This document shows positions 41,167 to 50,529 of a stretch of DNA of 64,000 nt, piece by piece (the first letter of the stretch is position 1; each line of letters opens with the position of its first letter). The DNA comes from an uncultured Acetobacteraceae bacterium (GTDB taxonomy: Bacteria; Pseudomonadota; Alphaproteobacteria; Acetobacterales; Acetobacteraceae): contig CAIRCM010000167.1 of the NCBI GenBank assembly GCA_903877125.1, positions 1 to 64,000 of the forward strand. The letters are read 5' to 3'. Below the pieces are notes generated by a model. That model was not told the DNA's origin, searched no databases, and saw only the letters and a program-made list of their open reading frames with translations. A program made the position numbers and the translations under genes.

Positions 41167-42400
41167 ACCCTGCCGGCTGGTCCCGCTTGTAATTCAGCGC
41201 CCAGATAATCGTCGCCGCCTGCGCCGCGACCGTCATACCCAGCGCCCAGCCATAACCGGCGGTGCTCCACCCGCCTGTATCGGTTCGGGGCCATAAGTCC
41301 AGAATCCAGCCGATCGCGTTCTGTAGCACGAACACCGTGACCAGCATGGTGAAGTTGATCAGCGTGCCAACCCTTCCGGCCAACTCGGTCGGGAACCGCT
41401 GCCCGAGCGCGGCATATGCGGAAGGCCCCGCGGCGCTGAGAAAGGCGAAGAGGAACCAGATCGCCCCGATCGCCCCGGCATTCGACCAGGGGTGAGCGAT
41501 CAACAGGCATTGCGTTAGCCAAAGCCCTGCGATCGCGATTCCAGGCACCAACATTGGATCGCGTCCGCGCCGGTTGAACCAGGATGCGGCCTGGGCGGTC
41601 AGCAGACTCCCAACCATCATACCGGCCGCGAAAAACATGAGCATCGCGGCTCGGGCTGTACCTTCATATCCCCCGACATCGCGCAGCCAGGGCCCGGCCC
41701 ACAACGCACCGTAGGTGAAATTCAGGCCAGACAGCAGCGCGATCGCCGGGGCCAGACGCCGATATGCTGGATGCCGAGCGACGTGCCGATAAGCGGCGAT
41801 TTCCTCCCACAACCGCGGGCGGGGGCCTGTCCGTGCCGGGCGCTCCGGCACGCTGATCGCGATCCAAACGGATGCGACGACCGCCATACCGGCCATGATC
41901 CAGAACAACCCTCGCCAGCCGGTGAACGGCAAAAGCTGCTGCGCCGGCAAGGTCGCGGCCATGCCACCGAAAGACGCCACGAACACGCCAAGTCCAGTCA
42001 TGCCGGCCACGTGCGTGCGGGGAAGCCACTGGGTGTGGGCGGTGAGCATCGCGATCATCCCAACGCTCAGGCCCAGCCCGGCAACCAGCCGTCCCACCGC
42101 CAACACCGCGATCCCGGTCGATACGGCGCAGAGCAGGAAACCGATCCCGGCCACCAATGCCAACAGGACCTGCACGCGGCGGACGCCGTAAAGGTCCATC
42201 GCCAACCCAGCCGGCAGTTGCGCGAGCGCGTATGAAGCGAAAAACGTCGCCGCCAGCATCCCCAGTTCGGCGGCGGACAATCCGAACTCCAGCGATAGTG
42301 CCGGACCGATGGTCGCCAGCAGCGTCCGGGACGCCTGATTAAGGACGTTGATACTTGCCAGCGGAAAGGTCAGGCGCAGGAATCCGGCGGGAGATGACAT
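41165..42400 (-). CDS. MFS transporter
   Basis: LPAGLAMDLYGVRRVQVLLALVAGIGFLL; about 12 hydrophobic segments. Confidence 0.93.
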   Translation of the reverse strand: MSSPAGFLRLTFPLASINVLNQASRTLLATIGPALSLEFGLSAAELGMLAATFFASYALAQLPAGLAMDLYGVRRVQVLLALVAGIGFLLCAVSTGIAVLAVGRLVAGLGLSVGMIAMLTAHTQWLPRTHVAGMTGLGVFVASFGGMAATLPAQQLLPFTGWRGLFWIMAGMAVVASVWIAISVPERPARTGPRPRLWEEIAAYRHVARHPAYRRLAPAIALLSGLNFTYGALWAGPWLRDVGGYEGTARAAMLMFFAAGMMVGSLLTAQAASWFNRRGRDPMLVPGIAIAGLWLTQCLLIAHPWSNAGAIGAIWFLFAFLSAAGPSAYAALGQRFPTELAGRVGTLINFTMLVTVFVLQNAIGWILDLWPRTDTGGWSTAGYGWALGMTVAAQAATIIWALNYKRDQPAG

Positions 42401-42574
42401 TCCTGGTTCTTACGTGGCGGCATGCGGGGTAGGCAACTGACAGCCCTTGAAGCGCAGTCAGGCCGGATGGACGTCGCATTCGTGCCCGTGAAACCGGGCG
42501 CTACCTGTGGCATTCCCTTGCCATCCCACCGTCATGGGCGCCAAAGTCCCGGCAATAACGGCAGGAGACGCCCC

Positions 42575-43369
42575 ATGGAATTGACCGCCGCGCAACGCGC
42601 CCAGTTCGAGCGCGATGGCTTTCTGATCTTCCCGAACCTTTTCTCCCAGCCCGAAGTCGCGGTGTTGCGCCAGGAGGTCGCGCGACTGTCGGAGGTCCAC
42701 TCCGAAGAAGTCCACCGCGAGCCCACCGGCGGGATCAAAAGCCTGTTCCGGGTGCACGAGACCGATGGGGCAACAGCATCCGCCCCGTTTCGCGCGATGG
42801 TCCGCACCCCGCGCGTGTTGCGCCCGGTCCAGCAGGTGTTGGGCGGGGACGTCTATGTCTACCACACCAAGATCAACGCCAAACCGGCGATCGAGGGCAC
42901 ACATTGGATGTGGCATCAGGACTACAACTCCTGGAGCAAGGACGGATGTCCGACGCCGAACATGGCAACGTTCAACGTGATGCTGAACGATACGTCCGAA
43001 CTTAGCGGCGCCCTCTATATCATTCCCGGCAGCCATAAACTGGGCCTGCTGGAATCGGAGCTGTACGCCGGTTCGTCGGTCAGGCTTTGGGCGATTCCGA
43101 AACAGAAGATGATCGACGTGCTGCGCACCTCCCCTGCCCCGGTGCCAATCGTCGGCCGCGCCGGGACGGGCGTGCTGTTCCACTGCAACGTGCTGCATGC
43201 CTCGGGTCACAATCTGTCGGCCGAGGACCGGTGGCACATCTACGTGTCCTGCAATGCCGTGGCGAACAAACCTATCCTCGGCGAAAATCCCCGTCCGGAC
43301 TGGGTCGTGTCGCGCAACTGGTATCCATTGCCGATCGAGGATGATTCGGCGGTGACCAAGGCTGCTTAG
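42575..43369 (+). CDS. Phytanoyl-CoA dioxygenase (PhyH) family protein
   Basis: FERDGFLIFPNLFSQPEVAVLR, HWMWHQDYNSW (HxD), HNLSAEDRWHIYVSCNAV. Confidence 0.92.
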   Translation: MELTAAQRAQFERDGFLIFPNLFSQPEVAVLRQEVARLSEVHSEEVHREPTGGIKSLFRVHETDGATASAPFRAMVRTPRVLRPVQQVLGGDVYVYHTKINAKPAIEGTHWMWHQDYNSWSKDGCPTPNMATFNVMLNDTSELSGALYIIPGSHKLGLLESELYAGSSVRLWAIPKQKMIDVLRTSPAPVPIVGRAGTGVLFHCNVLHASGHNLSAEDRWHIYVSCNAVANKPILGENPRPDWVVSRNWYPLPIEDDSAVTKAA

Positions 43370-44088
43370 AACGGCAGCACGATATCCATCAGTTGCTGAC
43401 CCCAGCGCGGGCTTTGCACGTCGGTGACCTGTCCGCGTCCGCCATAGGAAATGCGTGCTTCAGCCATGCGGTCGTGCAGCACCGTGTTGTCTGACGCGAT
43501 GTCCTGCGGCCGGATCACACCGGTCACCTGCAACTCCCGCAGTTCGGCGTTCACGCGGAACTCCTGCCGAGCGGCGATGACCAGATTGCCGTTGGGCAGC
43601 ACTTGGGTCACGACACCGGCGAGGCGGAGGGTCACCGCCTCGGATCGTTTGATCTGGCCGGTGCCGGTATTGCTGTTCGCCGAACTGGAGGAGAACAGTT
43701 TGGACGGGTCGACGATGGTCTTCGGCAGCAACGTTTCGAGACCGGACAAGTTTGGCGCGCCGGCCGATTCCGTTCCGCTGCGGGTCGCCGCGGTCGCGTT
43801 GCTCAAATTGGCGGAGTCGTTCATCGTCACCAGCACCGTGACGATATCGCCGACCTGTGCCGCCCGCTGGTCCTTGAAAAAGGCGCGCGAGCCGGGGCGC
43901 CATAGGGCATTTGCCTCATTCGGGGTGGTTTCCGGCCTTGGCATGGGCATGGTGATCGGGCGGTAATTCGGTTCCCGCGTGGGATCGGATAAGGGGGTCA
44001 TGGTGGGGGGCCGCCCGACCTCGGACAGGCGCGTCAGTGCGCCGCAACCCGACAGGACCACCGCCACGAGCAGGATATGCGGCTTCAT
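43366..44088 (-). CDS. flgH: Flagellar L-ring protein FlgH
   Basis: Lipoprotein signal MKPHILLVAVVLSGCGA; DIVTVLVTMNDSANLSN; VTGVIRPQDIASDNTVLHDRMAEARISYGGRGQV. Confidence 0.96.
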   Translation of the reverse strand: MKPHILLVAVVLSGCGALTRLSEVGRPPTMTPLSDPTREPNYRPITMPMPRPETTPNEANALWRPGSRAFFKDQRAAQVGDIVTVLVTMNDSANLSNATAATRSGTESAGAPNLSGLETLLPKTIVDPSKLFSSSSANSNTGTGQIKRSEAVTLRLAGVVTQVLPNGNLVIAARQEFRVNAELRELQVTGVIRPQDIASDNTVLHDRMAEARISYGGRGQVTDVQSPRWGQQLMDIVLPF

Positions 44089-45044
44089 GGGCGGTACACC
44101 CCATCGCCCAGCGCGGAGGTCGCCTCGGGATTAAGGCCGGGGGAGATACGGACCAGCCCGGGGCCGATGACGATCCCGGCGAGAACGGTGCGGGAGCCAG
44201 GGTTCTGGACCTTGATCCGTTCCCCATTCGCGCCGGATTCCAGCGCGACACCCTGGCCGGTGACCGATAAGCCGCCACTTTCCAGGCGCAACCGCACCAG
44301 TGAGCCGCGACGGACGATCAGTGGGCGCGTCAGATCGGCGGGATAGACCGGTTGGCCGGCCTGAATGGTGTGCGTCAGTTGCATGCCCGTTACCTGGTCC
44401 ATGGAACGGACCGCGTCGCCGTGCAGGGTTCGGGCGCTGACACGGGCCATGTGGACATCGTCGGGGCCGACAACGCTGCCGGCGGTCAGTGTGGCTGTAG
44501 CGACCGGCAGATCCAGCATCGCCTGCACCTGCCCCGCGATGGGCAGGTTGATTGGCTCCATCCCTTCCCCGGACACCGAAAGCAGCGCCGAGAAACGGCC
44601 GAGCCGGCTGTCGTATTCCAACTGGGACACGAGCGGATGAGGGACACCGCCGAGCGGAATCAGCGGCGCGGTGAACCCGGTAAGCTCGATCACGCAGTCC
44701 GGCGATGCGCCAGCCGTGACAAGGGCGGACCGCACCGCCGCCAGGGCAGTGTCCCGGTTCATTGGGAAACCCGGCCGTTCGAGCACGGCCCGGTCCGCTG
44801 ACGACGCGGGGGTCCAATCGACGTCGAACTGGCGAGCGATGGCGCGCAACTGCGCTGCCTCCACGACGATCCGCCCGCCAGGGGCTGGGCCGGGGCCAAG
44901 AACGCGGTCTCCCTGCTCGCCGGGATCGTCGAAGAGATCGCGCAGTTGCACGGTTGGGGTGTGCAGCGTGGTGGATGGGCGCAGCGTGGCGGCGGCCGCC
45001 GGGATCGTGCTGCACAGTATCAGAATGGCGGGAAGCTTGCGCAT
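44085..45044 (-). CDS. flgA: Flagella basal body P-ring formation protein FlgA
   Basis: SAF-like C-terminal half AGQPVYPADLTRPLIVRRGSLVRLRLESGGLSVTGQGVALESGANGERIKVQNPGS. Confidence 0.95.
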   Translation of the reverse strand: MRKLPAILILCSTIPAAAATLRPSTTLHTPTVQLRDLFDDPGEQGDRVLGPGPAPGGRIVVEAAQLRAIARQFDVDWTPASSADRAVLERPGFPMNRDTALAAVRSALVTAGASPDCVIELTGFTAPLIPLGGVPHPLVSQLEYDSRLGRFSALLSVSGEGMEPINLPIAGQVQAMLDLPVATATLTAGSVVGPDDVHMARVSARTLHGDAVRSMDQVTGMQLTHTIQAGQPVYPADLTRPLIVRRGSLVRLRLESGGLSVTGQGVALESGANGERIKVQNPGSRTVLAGIVIGPGLVRISPGLNPEATSALGDGVYRP

Positions 45045-45048
45045 GATG

Positions 45049-45834
45049 TCACCGCAGGTTGGTCAGAGTGGAGAGCATGTCGTTGGAGGTCGTGATCACC
45101 CGGCTGTTCATTTCGTAAGCGCGTTGTGCGGTGATCAGGTTGGTGATTTCGGTCACGACGTTGACGTTGGAGGTTTCGATAAATCCCTGCATGACCGATC
45201 CGAACCCGGCCGCCCCGGGATTACCGGTGACCGGCGCGCCGGATGCCGCGGTCTGGAGGAACAGGTTGTCGCCCTGGGCATCCAGCCCGACCTCGTTGGG
45301 AAACACCGCCAGTTGCAGTTGTCCGATGGTCTGCGGCGCGGTCTGCCCGGCGATCGTCACCTGCACCTGTCCCGCGGTATTCACCGTCACGCTGGTCGCG
45401 GCGGCGGGGATCTGCAGCCCCGGCTGCACCGGGTAGCCGTCGGCGGTGACGATCGTGCCGTCCGGCGCCAGGCCGAACGTTCCGTCCCGCGTATAAGCGG
45501 TTTCGCCGCTGGGCATCGTTACCTGAAAATACCCGTTGCCCTGCACCGCCATATCGAGGGAATTCGAGGTCTGCTGCAGGTTTCCCTGCTCGTTGATGCG
45601 ATAGATCGCAGCGGTCTTCACCCCCAGCCCGACCTGCGCGCCCGCGGGCAGCACGCTTCCGGATTCCGAACTGGAGGAACCCACACGTCGCAGGTTCTGG
45701 TACATCAAATCCTGGAACTCGGCGCGGCGGCGTTTGAAACCGGTCGTGGTCATGTTGGCGATGTTGTTGGAAATGACTTCGACATTGGTCTGCTGCGCCT
45801 GCATTCCGGTGCCGGCGATATCGAGGGAACGCAT
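45049..45834 (-). CDS. flgG: Flagellar distal rod protein FlgG
   Basis: MRSLDIAGTGMQAQQTNVEVISNNIANMTTTGFKRRRAEFQDL...EITNLITAQRAYEMNSRVI. Confidence 0.97.
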   Translation of the reverse strand: MRSLDIAGTGMQAQQTNVEVISNNIANMTTTGFKRRRAEFQDLMYQNLRRVGSSSSESGSVLPAGAQVGLGVKTAAIYRINEQGNLQQTSNSLDMAVQGNGYFQVTMPSGETAYTRDGTFGLAPDGTIVTADGYPVQPGLQIPAAATSVTVNTAGQVQVTIAGQTAPQTIGQLQLAVFPNEVGLDAQGDNLFLQTAASGAPVTGNPGAAGFGSVMQGFIETSNVNVVTEITNLITAQRAYEMNSRVITTSNDMLSTLTNLR

Positions 45835-45849
45835 CGTCAGGGCCTCCGA

Positions 45850-46590
45850 TCAACCGTTGGCGGGGAGCAGCTTGTCGATCGCGTTTTGCTGGCGATCGGA
45901 TTCGGCCTGCACGTATTGGCTGACAAACTGAAATTCCTTTGAATCGTTCATCATGCGGGTCAGTTCCATGACGGGTTGGACGTTGGATTCCTCCAGCGCG
46001 CCTTGCACGATGCCCGGCGCGGTCACCGGCGCGGTGCCGGTCGGGGCATTCAGCAGGGTCGCGCCCTCGGTCTGGAGTTTCGCGGGGTCGTTGGGCTTCA
46101 CGACACCGATCTTTCCCAGGGGACCGGTGTCGCCGGAGAGAGTACCGTCCCCCGCGATGGCCAGATGCGTCGTGCTGGGCGGAATGCGGATCGGCTGGCC
46201 GTTGCTGTCCAGCACCGCATTGCCGTTGCTGTCGGCCAACGTGCCGTCCGGGGTGGCGCCGAACCGTCCGTCGCGAGTCAGGCGCACACCGCGGGGCGTG
46301 TTGACGGTAAAGTAGCCGTCGCCGGTCAGCGCGAGATCGTAGGTATTGCCGGTATGCGACAGCGCGCCCTGTTGCAGGTCCCGCCAGGTCGAAAGATCCT
46401 GCGTATAGGCCAGCACCCGCCCACCGCGTGGCACGTCGGTCCCGGTTTGCTTACTGAGCCAATCGCCGAACTGCATCTGTTCGCGTTTGAATCCAGGCGT
46501 GTTGGCGTTGGCGAGGTTGTTGGCGGTGACGTCCATCGCATGCTGTTGGGCGATAAGACGGGAGGCTGCGATCGCGCTGTTCAAGTCCAT
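45850..46590 (-). CDS. flgF: Flagellar proximal rod protein FlgF
   Basis: ASRLIAQQHAMDVTANNLANANTPGFKREQMQF; precedes flgG. Confidence 0.95.
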   Translation of the reverse strand: MDLNSAIAASRLIAQQHAMDVTANNLANANTPGFKREQMQFGDWLSKQTGTDVPRGGRVLAYTQDLSTWRDLQQGALSHTGNTYDLALTGDGYFTVNTPRGVRLTRDGRFGATPDGTLADSNGNAVLDSNGQPIRIPPSTTHLAIAGDGTLSGDTGPLGKIGVVKPNDPAKLQTEGATLLNAPTGTAPVTAPGIVQGALEESNVQPVMELTRMMNDSKEFQFVSQYVQAESDRQQNAIDKLLPANG

Positions 46591-46624
46591 GGCTGCGGCA
46601 TCCGGAAGCTGGTTGCCCGCCTCG

Positions 46625-46641
46625 GAGCAAGCGGTATGCCA
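46625..46641 (-). promoter_or_regulatory. Putative sigma-54 promoter upstream of flgF-flgG-flgA-flgH
   Basis: Minus-strand TGGCATACCGCTTGCTC: GG-N10-GC spacing and TTGCT at -12; about 35 nt upstream of the flgF ATG. Confidence 0.7.
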
Positions 46642-46669
46642 CCGGGCTGGCCAGTGCCAAGCCTATGAT

Positions 46670-46685
46670 TTGACACGACGATTGC
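46670..46685 (+). promoter_or_regulatory. Weaker sigma-54-like site upstream of fliL
   Basis: TTGACACGACGATTGC; GA instead of GG at -24, correct N10 spacing to GC at -12. Confidence 0.35.
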
Positions 46686-46815
46686 CTCTATCGCCGATCG
46701 CGGCCCGGCACGGGGAACCCGCGGCGGCGGACAAAAACGCCCCCGCCGGCAAAAAATGCCGCCCGGCTGGGTTTCCTTAACGTTTTATTAACCCTTCACT
46801 GTCAGGCTTCGCGAC

Positions 46816-47322
46816 ATGAGCGCCAAGCCCGACCCCAAACCCGCCGAGGGCGACCCGCCGCCCGCCAAATCCGGCAAGCGGAAGAAGCTGATCATGCTCG
46901 CCGTGCCCTTGATACTGGTGCTGGCCGGGGCGGGTCTGTGGTTCACCGGCATTCTGCCCAAGATGCTTGGGATGCAGAAGGAGGAACCGAAGAAGGAGGA
47001 GGCCGCCAAGCCCGCCGTGCCCATCTATGTCGATATGCCCGACATGGTGGCCAATCTGAACGGCGACCCGCGTCATCCCAGCTATCTGAAGTTGCAATCC
47101 CGCCTGGAAGTGTCGAAGCAGGAAGATGTCGAGAAGGTCAAACAGTCGATGCCCCGCCTGCTCGATCTGTTCCAGACCTACCTGCGGGAGATGCGGCCGG
47201 ACGAGTTGCGCGGCTCCGCCGGCACGTATCGCCTGCGGGAGGAATTGATCGCGCGGGCAAATGTGGCCGTCGCTCCGGCAAAGGTGAACGATGTGCTGTT
47301 CACCCAGATGCTGATCCAATGA
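46816..47322 (+). CDS. fliL: Flagellar basal body-associated protein FliL
   Basis: KRKKLIMLAVPLILVLAGAGLWFTGIL TM; YVDMPDMVANLNGDPRHPSYLKLQSRLEV. Confidence 0.94.
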   Translation: MSAKPDPKPAEGDPPPAKSGKRKKLIMLAVPLILVLAGAGLWFTGILPKMLGMQKEEPKKEEAAKPAVPIYVDMPDMVANLNGDPRHPSYLKLQSRLEVSKQEDVEKVKQSMPRLLDLFQTYLREMRPDELRGSAGTYRLREELIARANVAVAPAKVNDVLFTQMLIQ

Positions 47323-48371
47323 GCGAGTCGGAAGAAGACCTCGCCGCCGCCTGGGGTGCCGAGACGGAAGCGGCGGCGACCGGCGAGCCGGCGCAGCCCG
47401 CTCGGGTATTGAACCAGGCGGAAATCGACAGCCTGTTGGGGTTCGACGATGAACCTTCGGGCGGCGACGCACGCACGGGTATGCAACGGATCATCAGTTC
47501 GGGGTTGGTGTCGTACGAACGGCTGCCGATGCTCGAGATCGTGTACGATCGCCTGGTACGCATCATGTCGACATCGTTGCGTAATTTTACCAGCGACAAC
47601 GTTGAAGTCGGAATCGACAACATTCTTTCTCTCCGGTTCGGCGACTACCTGAATTCGATCCCGTTGCCGGCGATGCTGGCGGTCTTCAAAGCCGAGGAGT
47701 GGGACAATTACGGTCTGATGGTGGTCGATTCCGCGCTGATCTACTCCATCGTCGACGTGCTTCTGGGCGGGCGGCGGGGCACCGCGGCGATGCGGATCGA
47801 AGGCCGGCCGTACACCACCATCGAACGCACGTTGGTCGAGCGTCTGATCACGGTCGTGTTGGCCGATCTTTCGGCGAGTTTCGACCCGATCTGCCCGGTC
47901 ACGTTCCGGTTCGAGCGGCTGGAGGTGAACCCCCGGTTCGCCACGATCAGCCGCCTGTCGAATGCCGCCATTCTCGCCCGTCTGCGCATCGATATGGAGG
48001 ATCGGGGCGGCAGCATGGCGCTGCTGCTGCCGTACGCGACGCTGGAACCGGTGCGCGAACTGTTGTTGCAGCAGTTCATGGGCGAGAAGTTCGGCCGGGA
48101 TTCGATCTGGGAAACCCATCTGGCCGAAGAACTTTGGGCGACCGATGTCGAGTTGGAGGTCGTGCTCGACGAACAGACCGTGCGGCTGTCCGACGTGGTC
48201 AATCTCGTGCCCGGTTCGCACATCGTCCTGAACACGGTGCCCGGCGCAACCGTACAGATCAGCTGCGGGTCGGTCCGCCTGTTCGAGGGGCGGGTTGGCC
48301 GCCGCAAGAACCACATCGCGGTGCGGATCGAGCGTGAAATCCCACGCCCCCAACAAAATGAAAGAAATTGA
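47319..48371 (+). CDS. fliM: Flagellar motor switch protein FliM
   Basis: LNQAEIDSLLGFDD N-terminal CheY-binding motif; SSGLVSYERLPMLEIVYDRLVRIMSTSLRNFTSDNVEV. Confidence 0.96.
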   Translation: MSESEEDLAAAWGAETEAAATGEPAQPARVLNQAEIDSLLGFDDEPSGGDARTGMQRIISSGLVSYERLPMLEIVYDRLVRIMSTSLRNFTSDNVEVGIDNILSLRFGDYLNSIPLPAMLAVFKAEEWDNYGLMVVDSALIYSIVDVLLGGRRGTAAMRIEGRPYTTIERTLVERLITVVLADLSASFDPICPVTFRFERLEVNPRFATISRLSNAAILARLRIDMEDRGGSMALLLPYATLEPVRELLLQQFMGEKFGRDSIWETHLAEELWATDVELEVVLDEQTVRLSDVVNLVPGSHIVLNTVPGATVQISCGSVRLFEGRVGRRKNHIAVRIEREIPRPQQNERN

Positions 48372-48416
48372 TTCCGTTAACCTTTTCTTAACCAAGGCGT
48401 GCCCAGAATGCCCGGT

Positions 48417-48839
48417 ATGGAATGGATCCTCGAACTTGCCCTGAGCGGCCTGCTGCTTGCCACGTTGTTCCACGCGCTGCGGCTGGAACGCGCGTTGGGT
48501 GTGCTGAAGCGCGACCGGACGGCGCTGGAAGCCCTTGTCGCCGGGTTCAATGCGAGCACCTCGCAGGCCGAAACCAGCATCGGGCGGCTGCGGCAGGCGG
48601 CGGACGGGGCCGGACGGGATATCGCCCAGCGGATCGATACGGCGACGACGCTGAAGGACGATCTGGCCTTTCTGATCGAACGGGGCGACCGCCTCGCCGA
48701 CCGGATGGAGCATCTGGTGCGCCAGGGTCGGCCGCTGGCCGCCCCGGTGCCCGCTTTGGCGGAAATCGCCGAACCCGAAGCCCGGCTGCGCAGCCAGGCC
48801 GAACGCGACTTGTTGCAGGCGCTTAGGATGGCACGATGA
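48417..48839 (+). CDS. DUF6468-like flagellar-locus membrane protein
   Basis: MEWILELALSGLLLATLFHALRLERALGVLKRDRTALEALVAGFNASTSQAETSI; between fliM and the motE-like gene; start uncertain. Confidence 0.75.
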   Translation: MEWILELALSGLLLATLFHALRLERALGVLKRDRTALEALVAGFNASTSQAETSIGRLRQAADGAGRDIAQRIDTATTLKDDLAFLIERGDRLADRMEHLVRQGRPLAAPVPALAEIAEPEARLRSQAERDLLQALRMAR

Positions 48840-49489
48840 GGCTGGAGGTACCCACTCCCCGCCTGCTGCCGCTGACCATCCTGGCGTTGGTCGGGGTACT
48901 GGGTTTGAAGGCGCTTTGGCTGTTCGACGCGTGGAAACCGGCCATGGTTGGCGCGGCGCGCGCGGCGGGACACGAACAAAGGCCGGCGGACCCACCGAAG
49001 CCGCCACCGCCCCCCCCCTCGGCGCCCCCCCCGGCGGAGGCACAACCTCCGGCACCCGCACCAGTCAGCGACAGCGAGCGGACGGTGCTGCTTGAGCTGC
49101 GTCAGCGGCGCGAGGAACTCGAACGCCGCGACGCCACCATCGGCGCCCGCGAATCGGTGCTGATCGCGACCGAACAGAAGATCGATGCCCGACTGAAGGA
49201 GTTGCGGGATCTGCAGGGCCAGCTCGCCGGTCTCGATGCGCAACGCCAGCAGCGGGAAGAGGCGAACTGGCAAAGCCTCGTGAAGGTCTACGAAACGATG
49301 AAGCCGCGGGAAGCGGCGGCGATCTTCAACGACCTTCAGATGCCGGTACTGCTGCCGCTGATCGGACACATGAAGGAAGCCAAAGCCGCGGCGATCCTGG
49401 CGGCGATGGCGCCGGACAAGGCCCGCGACGTAACGGCGCAATTGGCGAAAGCCAAAGGCCGCCTCGACACACCACCTCCGAAAAGCTGA
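48836..49489 (+). CDS. MotE/MgtE-intracellular-domain flagellar protein
   Basis: WQSLVKVYETMKPREAAAIFNDLQMPVLLPLIGHMKEAKAAAILAAMAPDKARDVTAQLA. Confidence 0.87.
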   Translation: MRLEVPTPRLLPLTILALVGVLGLKALWLFDAWKPAMVGAARAAGHEQRPADPPKPPPPPPSAPPPAEAQPPAPAPVSDSERTVLLELRQRREELERRDATIGARESVLIATEQKIDARLKELRDLQGQLAGLDAQRQQREEANWQSLVKVYETMKPREAAAIFNDLQMPVLLPLIGHMKEAKAAAILAAMAPDKARDVTAQLAKAKGRLDTPPPKS

Positions 49490-49504
49490 AAGGAACCCTG
49501 ACCC

Positions 49505-49891
49505 ATGCCGATCGATAAATCGATGAATGTGCTCATCGTGGACGACTACAAGACAATGTTGCGGATCATCCGCAACCTGCTGAAGCAGATCGAATTCAAC
49601 AATGTCGAGGAAGCGTCGGACGGCGCCGAAGCACTGTCGAAATTGCGCAGCGGCAACTATGGCCTGGTCATCAGCGACTGGAACATGGCGCCGATGACGG
49701 GTCTACAGTTGTTGCAGGAGGTTCGGGCCGACGGACGTCTGAAACAGACGCCGTTCATCATGATCACGGCGGAAAGCAAGACCGAGAACGTCGTCGCGGC
49801 GAAGGCGGCAGGCGTATCGAACTACATCGTCAAACCGTTCAACGCGGAAACGCTGAAGGACAAGATCGAAAAGGTGCTGGGGCATGCCTGA
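49505..49891 (+). CDS. cheY: Chemotaxis response regulator CheY
   Basis: VLIVDDYKTMLRIIRNLLKQIEFNNVEEASDGAEAL...VISDWNMAPMTGLQLL...MITAES...YIVKPFNAETL. Confidence 0.95.
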   Translation: MPIDKSMNVLIVDDYKTMLRIIRNLLKQIEFNNVEEASDGAEALSKLRSGNYGLVISDWNMAPMTGLQLLQEVRADGRLKQTPFIMITAESKTENVVAAKAAGVSNYIVKPFNAETLKDKIEKVLGHA

Positions 49892-50528
49892 TCAGCACGC
49901 CCGCCGCGACGTCCTTTTGGCCGAACGGCTCGCGGAAATCAGGGCCAACCGGCCGGAGACAGACACTGAACTGGTAGCGGAGGTAGTACGTGCCGTGCTG
50001 ACGACAATGAGCGGCGATTTAACAGTCCACGACACGGCCTTGCTGCTGGAGGTGGAGGAACTCGGGCGCACGATCGCCAATGCCAAGCTCGAAATCGCGG
50101 CGTTGAAGGTGGACGACATCACCGGCAGTCATATTCCTTTCGCCACGGACGAGTTGGACGCGATCGTGGCGCACACGGCGACCGCCACCGACGCGATTTT
50201 GGAAAGTTGCGAGACCCTGGACGCGGTCGCCGGCACCGTTTCGGGCGAGACGGCCGACAAGTTGCAGGACGCGACCACACGGATTTACGAGGCGTGCAGT
50301 TTCCAGGACATCACCGGGCAACGAATCACCAAGGTTGTCACGACACTGAAGACAATCGAGGAGAAGGTGGCCCGCAACATAGCAACATTCGGCCACAAGA
50401 CGGCCGCGCTTCCTTCGTTGCCCGCGGTGGTACTGACACCTGAGGAAGAACTACTTAACGGTCCGCAACTGCCGCGTCAAGCAATGGATCAAACCGACAT
50501 CGACAAGCTGATGTCGAGCTTCGATTGA
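49884..50528 (+). CDS. cheZ: CheZ-family protein phosphatase
   Basis: ACSFQDITGQRITKVVTTLKTIEEKV motif; C-terminal QTDIDKLMSSFD CheY-binding-like tail; follows cheY. Confidence 0.88.
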   Translation: MPDQHARRDVLLAERLAEIRANRPETDTELVAEVVRAVLTTMSGDLTVHDTALLLEVEELGRTIANAKLEIAALKVDDITGSHIPFATDELDAIVAHTATATDAILESCETLDAVAGTVSGETADKLQDATTRIYEACSFQDITGQRITKVVTTLKTIEEKVARNIATFGHKTAALPSLPAVVLTPEEELLNGPQLPRQAMDQTDIDKLMSSFD

Positions 50529-50529
50529 C

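Noticed and set aside
44671-45942. 423-aa plus-strand ORF
   Set aside because: Antisense to flgA and flgG
47178-49061. 627-aa minus-strand ORF
   Set aside because: Antisense to fliM, the DUF6468-like gene and the motE-like gene
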